NCBI GenBank assembly: GCA_009746045.1
Contig: RPFO01000289.1
Span: 1 to 55,000, forward strand
Length of the DNA: 55,000 nucleotides
DNA from: Mesostigma viride
Lineage: Eukaryota; Streptophyta; Mesostigmatophyceae; Mesostigmatales; Mesostigmataceae
Direction: 5' to 3'
Positions 51,541 through 55,000 of this stretch are shown here, in pieces. How positions within the stretch are numbered: position 1 is the stretch's first letter; every line of letters starts with the position of its first letter. A program made the translations under genes and the position numbers. Below the pieces are notes generated by a model. That model did not search any database. It was not told where the DNA came from and saw only the letters and a program-made list of their open reading frames with translations.

Positions 51541-52612
51541 ATAAATAAATTAATTAATTAATAGACACGTGACTGCGTCACGTGAGCATAAGTCCTCAGT
51601 GGGAGGGGAACATGGGATGGAATGGATGGTGTAAGCTATCTAGGTCCTAGTTACAGGGGTGTGGGCACCGCGGCCCGAATCGCTATGAATGCCATACTTG
51701 GTCACACGCGGAGCCCCCACAGGCTTGGGGGTGGTCTCCTTCATCACTACTTGCCATCTATCCTTGTGCACCATCTGCCTCCATATTACAGACAAACCAG
51801 GAGGCTGCCCGGGGGTGAGCCCGTCACGTCTAGTGTAGCACATGTCCATGCCGAGTCTATCACGAAAAGTCCACGGGTGGCGGCCCTGCCGCGCGCGGCC
51901 GGGGGCACGCCAGGTGAGGACATATCGCCCAGGCTGGGCGGGCTTGGTTCCAGCTAGTCTATCTGATGTATCTACCTGATCTGTGCGGGCCAGGTGCGTG
52001 TACGGTAAAAAGGGGATACAAACTGGGAGATATCTGTCTTGTTCAGAAAGTACTTCTGTAACCGACAGTAGATACAATAATTTTCGACCGCTCGACTCGC
52101 AGTCGCATCCGTCATGAAAAACTGCCAGGCAAATGTACTTTCAGCTTCTCCAGATTCGCTCTCAATTTTCCGGAAGCGCTTGCTGACACTATAAGGGTCA
52201 CTATAGCCTAACCAGCCTGTACCTGATCTGTGCGGGCCAGGTGCCCGGCTAGGCCCAGGCCGGCCTGTGCCTAAGAATGTGGGAAACATAGGGCAAATCA
52301 GCGTACAAATCCTCATTACTAATGTGCAAACCAAAGGGGATGTTGAGGGCCTTGCGCAGCATCTTGGTGACGGCGCCGTCGAGTCGTTGCTCCAGCTCCT
52401 GCGTCAGTGTCCAGGTCTCGGCGCCGTAGGTCAGGATCGTCAGAATGACGACCTTGAAGAGGTCACGCTTGACGATCCGGGGTAGGGCGGGGTTGCTCCA
52501 CCAGCGGCGGTGGTCATGGAGCTGCGCCCACGCCATGCCGATCCGTGTCGTCAGGTCGTCCTCGCAGTCGGGAAGCCAACTGCCGAGCAGCTTGAAGCGG
52601 CCTGAAGTACAT
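51541..52612 (-). mobile_element. LINE 3' portion with a 222-bp insertion
   Basis: Minus strand, 5' to 3': FKLLGSWLPDCEDDLTTRIG, VVILTILTYGAETWTLTQEL, DGAVTKMLRKALNIPFGLHI (52612-52245), then after the inserted 51998-52219 HLARTDQVDTSDRLAG, GRYVLTWRAPG, GMDMCYTRRDGLTPGQPPGL, and the tail (TTAA)n at 51541-51562. It abuts another LINE fragment at about 52612. Confidence 0.8.
51998..52219. other. 222-bp insertion flanked by 25-bp direct repeats
   Basis: The 25 bases TACCTGATCTGTGCGGGCCA plus GGTGC occur at 51973-51997 and 52220-52244. Removing one copy and the segment between restores the LINE reading AGHLARTDQVDT. The inserted sequence has no ORF, no clear inverted ends and no similarity that I recognise. 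Confidence 0.75.
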
Positions 52613-52985
52613 GGCATGCCAAGGTACAAGTCCTGCGGACATGAGCAGCGTATCCCACACGGAAAATTGACCATGCATGTTGGTGACCGCGCCGTCCAGC
52701 TTTATGGCTAGGTCGGCTGTGAGGGTCCACATCTCGACCCCGTACGTAAGAACAGGGAGGACCAGGACCTTGAACAGGTCCTGTTTCTCTAGCTTGCCCA
52801 AGGGCTTGCGCCACAAGGCCCTGTATTGGGGTAACCTGGGGATCCTGGGGGGGGTATCTCCAGGCGAGGGAGATACGGTGGTCCACGTCGGCCTCGCAGC
52901 TGGGGAGTAAGCTACCCAGCAACTTGACGCGGTCCCGATACAGGACTTGAGGTACCATGCTGCATGGTCTCAAATGTGTTTCTAG
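52613..52985 (-). pseudogene. Older LINE reverse transcriptase C-terminal fragment
   Basis: VKLLGSLLPSCEADVDHRIS, LAWR, then in a shifted frame LWRKPLGKLEKQDLFKVLVL, PVLTYGVEMWTLTADLAIKL, DGAVTNMHGQFSVWDTLL. Same domain as the neighbour but a different lineage; truncated where the LINE at 51541-52612 begins. Confidence 0.8.
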
Positions 52986-53629
52986 TTTGTGCGGAATTGG
53001 ATCGAGGAAAGAGTCAATGATGGTGGGCGCATGCGATTAATTGGCTCAAAAATGGGGCCCCAGCCATGCACTAAAAGCGACTAGCCAGATCATCATGGCA
53101 TGCTAAATTGGGAAATGACGATTGGGCGAGGGTAAGATTCCATCAATTTTAATGACACTCATACAATATTCCTCAATGCCTTGTTGCTTGACCTTTTCAA
53201 GGGGAAGTGCACACACACAAAAAGAACAAAGGATGCATGCATGCCCAGGCTGTAGACAACCAGACTAATGGATCACATCTCAAGTCATCAATGCTCTTGT
53301 TGCTCATGTGCTACCCCAGTAGTCTCAATGTGACAACCAGCGCAGGCCAGAAATGTGGAGAATCCGGACCATGGTAGCTCTCGGGTATGTTCACCCTCAG
53401 GATGACCGACAAACAAGTTTTCGGGATGCCATCAAATAACAGTCTCCTCACAGAAAGGCACTGCCAGCTACCTTCGCAGCCATGGCAGTCAACCATGGCG
53501 CGATAACGCAGCACACCGCGTCCACAAATTCCATGTGGCAGGCCGCCATGAGCAGCTACAAAAGTGGTCTTCCCAGACCACAGCGTTTGAAAGTCACTAC
53601 CTGGGCATTGCTTCCATGAACAAACAGGC
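52986..53629. other. Intergenic, no supported feature
   Basis: No ORF with recognisable motifs. Likely the spacer downstream of the minus-strand DUF1997-like gene. Confidence 0.4.
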
Positions 53630-53635
53630 TTTATT
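53630..53635 (-). terminator. Polyadenylation signal AATAAA of the DUF1997-like gene
   Basis: TTTATT on the plus strand, about 75 bases after the stop codon at 53711-53713. Confidence 0.6.
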
Positions 53636-53710
53636 AATGAAAGCAAAACCAAAATATGGGCCAGCAGCCCACGTGGGCTCCATCCCAAGGGAGGCATGTC
53701 AGTGAGCCAT

Positions 53711-54850
53711 CTAGGCGGGCTTCATATTGCCCCCCCGGGCCCTGCTCTCCCGGTAGTTTGCGTCGGCAGCCCACTTGAGGTAGTCGGCCTGCAGGTTCTT
53801 GACAAAGCTGCCGAGCACAAGTGGGCACATCTTGTCAAGGACACCGTTGCAGACACGCTCCACGTTGGACTTTGGGAGGAACTTGAGGGGGGGGAGGACC
53901 TGGTGGGTGGGTTGGCCATCGTGCCAGGGCAGCCAGGGCGACCATCAGCAGACAATCTGGGCAAGGGGCCAAAATAGAACTCAACATAGAACTCAAAACA
54001 GAACTTAGTGAATTGAGTTGCCCGCGCTAGCTTGTGCGCGCGGACAAATCCAGAGTCCTACAAACCGTGTATAAACCCAGTCACCAACAGGCAGGACACA
54101 GTCACCGACTATAGGCAAGCCAATGGGCTTTGGGCCACGAGCCGTTGCATTTACAAAAAGCTATCAAAAGTTCTTAAAGCTATAAACAATTAAAGCCTGT
54201 CATTGAAGTGAGATGGTGAATTGCAATGGACTCAGTAGCCACAACCCTCACTAGAAAAACATTTAGCAATCATCCTCAGCCATCGAAACGGAGTGCATAG
54301 TGGTTGAATTCAGGCTGTGGCATATTTTGTATTTGCACGCCCAGCAATTTGCCTTGCCACGGATATATATTACAACCTCCCTGAATGAGGAAAGAAAAAG
54401 GAGAGGCAGATGATGGGCACTGTACAGGTTGCTGCTGAGGACGAGAGCCGGGAGGGAGAAAGATCATGGACAGAGGCATGACATCAGCATATATCAGGCA
54501 GAGGGGAAAGGGGTGAACATTACAGAGTCATGAGTGGGCAGGATGTCTGCCAGTCATTCCATTGGCAGTTACATCAATTTTAAACCCAGAGGAATACCGT
54601 GAGCACGCGTGTGCCTCCTGCGCTATGTTATTACTTGTCTTATCTTATAGTACTCCATAGTAGTAGTATATTATTGCTCCTAGTTGTACGCAAGGCGCCA
54701 GGTATGCTGATGGCCCCATGTGAGCGCCCTCCAAGAGAACACAGCCGTTGCAGAAAGAAAACGGAGGGAGCGAGCCGCCTGCCTTACCTCGCTCCAGATG
54801 TCCAGCCGCGACTTGGCATCGATGAAGCCTGTGCTGTGGCCGTTAACGGT
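53711..54850 (-). CDS. DUF1997-like protein, C-terminal part (2 exons, partial gene)
   Basis: Exons 54788-54850 (63 bases; acceptor CCCCACAG, donor GTAAGG) and 53711-53899 (189 bases; acceptor ACCCACCAG, stop TAG). Both are phase 0, giving TVNGHSTGFIDAKSRLDIWS, E, VLPPLKFLPKSNVERVCNGV, LDKMCPLVLGSFVKNLQADY and LKWAAD up to NMKPA. The pattern (LDxW...PP.xFLP...E..xNxxLxxxxxxxxxxFxxxLxxDYxxW) resembles the C-terminus of DUF1997 proteins, which are known from cyanobacteria and plastid-bearing eukaryotes; function unknown. Upstream exons lie beyond the right edge. The family assignment is tentative; the exon structure is firmer. Confidence 0.65.
53900..54787 (-). other. Intron of the DUF1997-like gene
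   Basis: 888 bases between the two phase-0 exons. I see no further coding exon or mobile element in it. Confidence 0.6.
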
Positions 54851-55000
54851 CTGTGGGGGTGGGGTGAAAGAAGCAGAAAGTAGGAACCGCCAGTGCGAGG
54901 CAATTCGTACTTGTAATCCAACCGCATGTGCATGCAGATCTTAACAACTTGTTTCATGTATGAAGCGTTAAGTTTACACTCACTATACAAAAAACCAGTC

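Overview
This window is nuclear DNA from a eukaryote. It has spliceosomal GT-AG introns with matching phases, an AATAAA signal, and LTR, LINE-like, hAT and hairpin elements nested in one another. The two host genes I can reconstruct are a DusA-like tRNA-dihydrouridine synthase and the end of a gene resembling the DUF1997 family. The second suggests an alga or other plastid-bearing protist, but I cannot name the species. Almost all long open frames are products of tandem repeats or antisense shadows.

Layout. 1-9992: one satellite of an 8-bp unit (CCAGTACA and variants) that enters from the left edge; it seems to lie inside an intron of the Dus gene. 10.0-15.9 kb: five exons of the Dus gene on the minus strand. 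Its introns are made largely of decayed tandem repeats, some of which copy the edges of neighbouring exons, plus a roughly 0.8-kb GA tract. 17.2-17.6 kb: a TA-flanked MITE. 18.3-24.5 kb: a complete LTR retrotransposon (two 678-bp LTRs, GATAG target duplication, PBS, PPT, gag, no visible pol). It is inserted in a repeat whose uninterrupted copy lies at 35.9-36.3 kb. 24.7-25.1 kb: a (CCAT)n array. 27.5-30 kb: tandem and dispersed repeats. 30.7-32.0 kb: a hAT element with an 8-bp target duplication.

33.1-38.9 kb: a three-exon gene for a large protein with GDWAENY, SDN and HGKGEVDG motifs. It matches a family of uncharacterised proteins known mostly from animals and may be a DDE-type transposase. 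A compound non-autonomous element sits in its first intron. 39.7-40.1 kb: an unrecognised small gene. 40.7-43.0 kb: hairpin elements, including a 206-bp palindrome, beside a LINE endonuclease fragment. 43.0-47.4 kb: a second LTR retrotransposon carrying another copy of the compound element. 47.4-53.0 kb: a pile-up of LINE fragments, all on the minus strand, one inserted in a truncated LTR with an 11-bp target duplication. 53.7-54.9 kb: the last two exons seen of the DUF1997-like gene, which continues past the right edge.

The most noteworthy signals are the 8-bp satellite and its possible seed repeat, the exon-edge repeats in the Dus introns, the recurrent A-C-B-A-s-B compound element, and the intron-rich GDWAENY gene.
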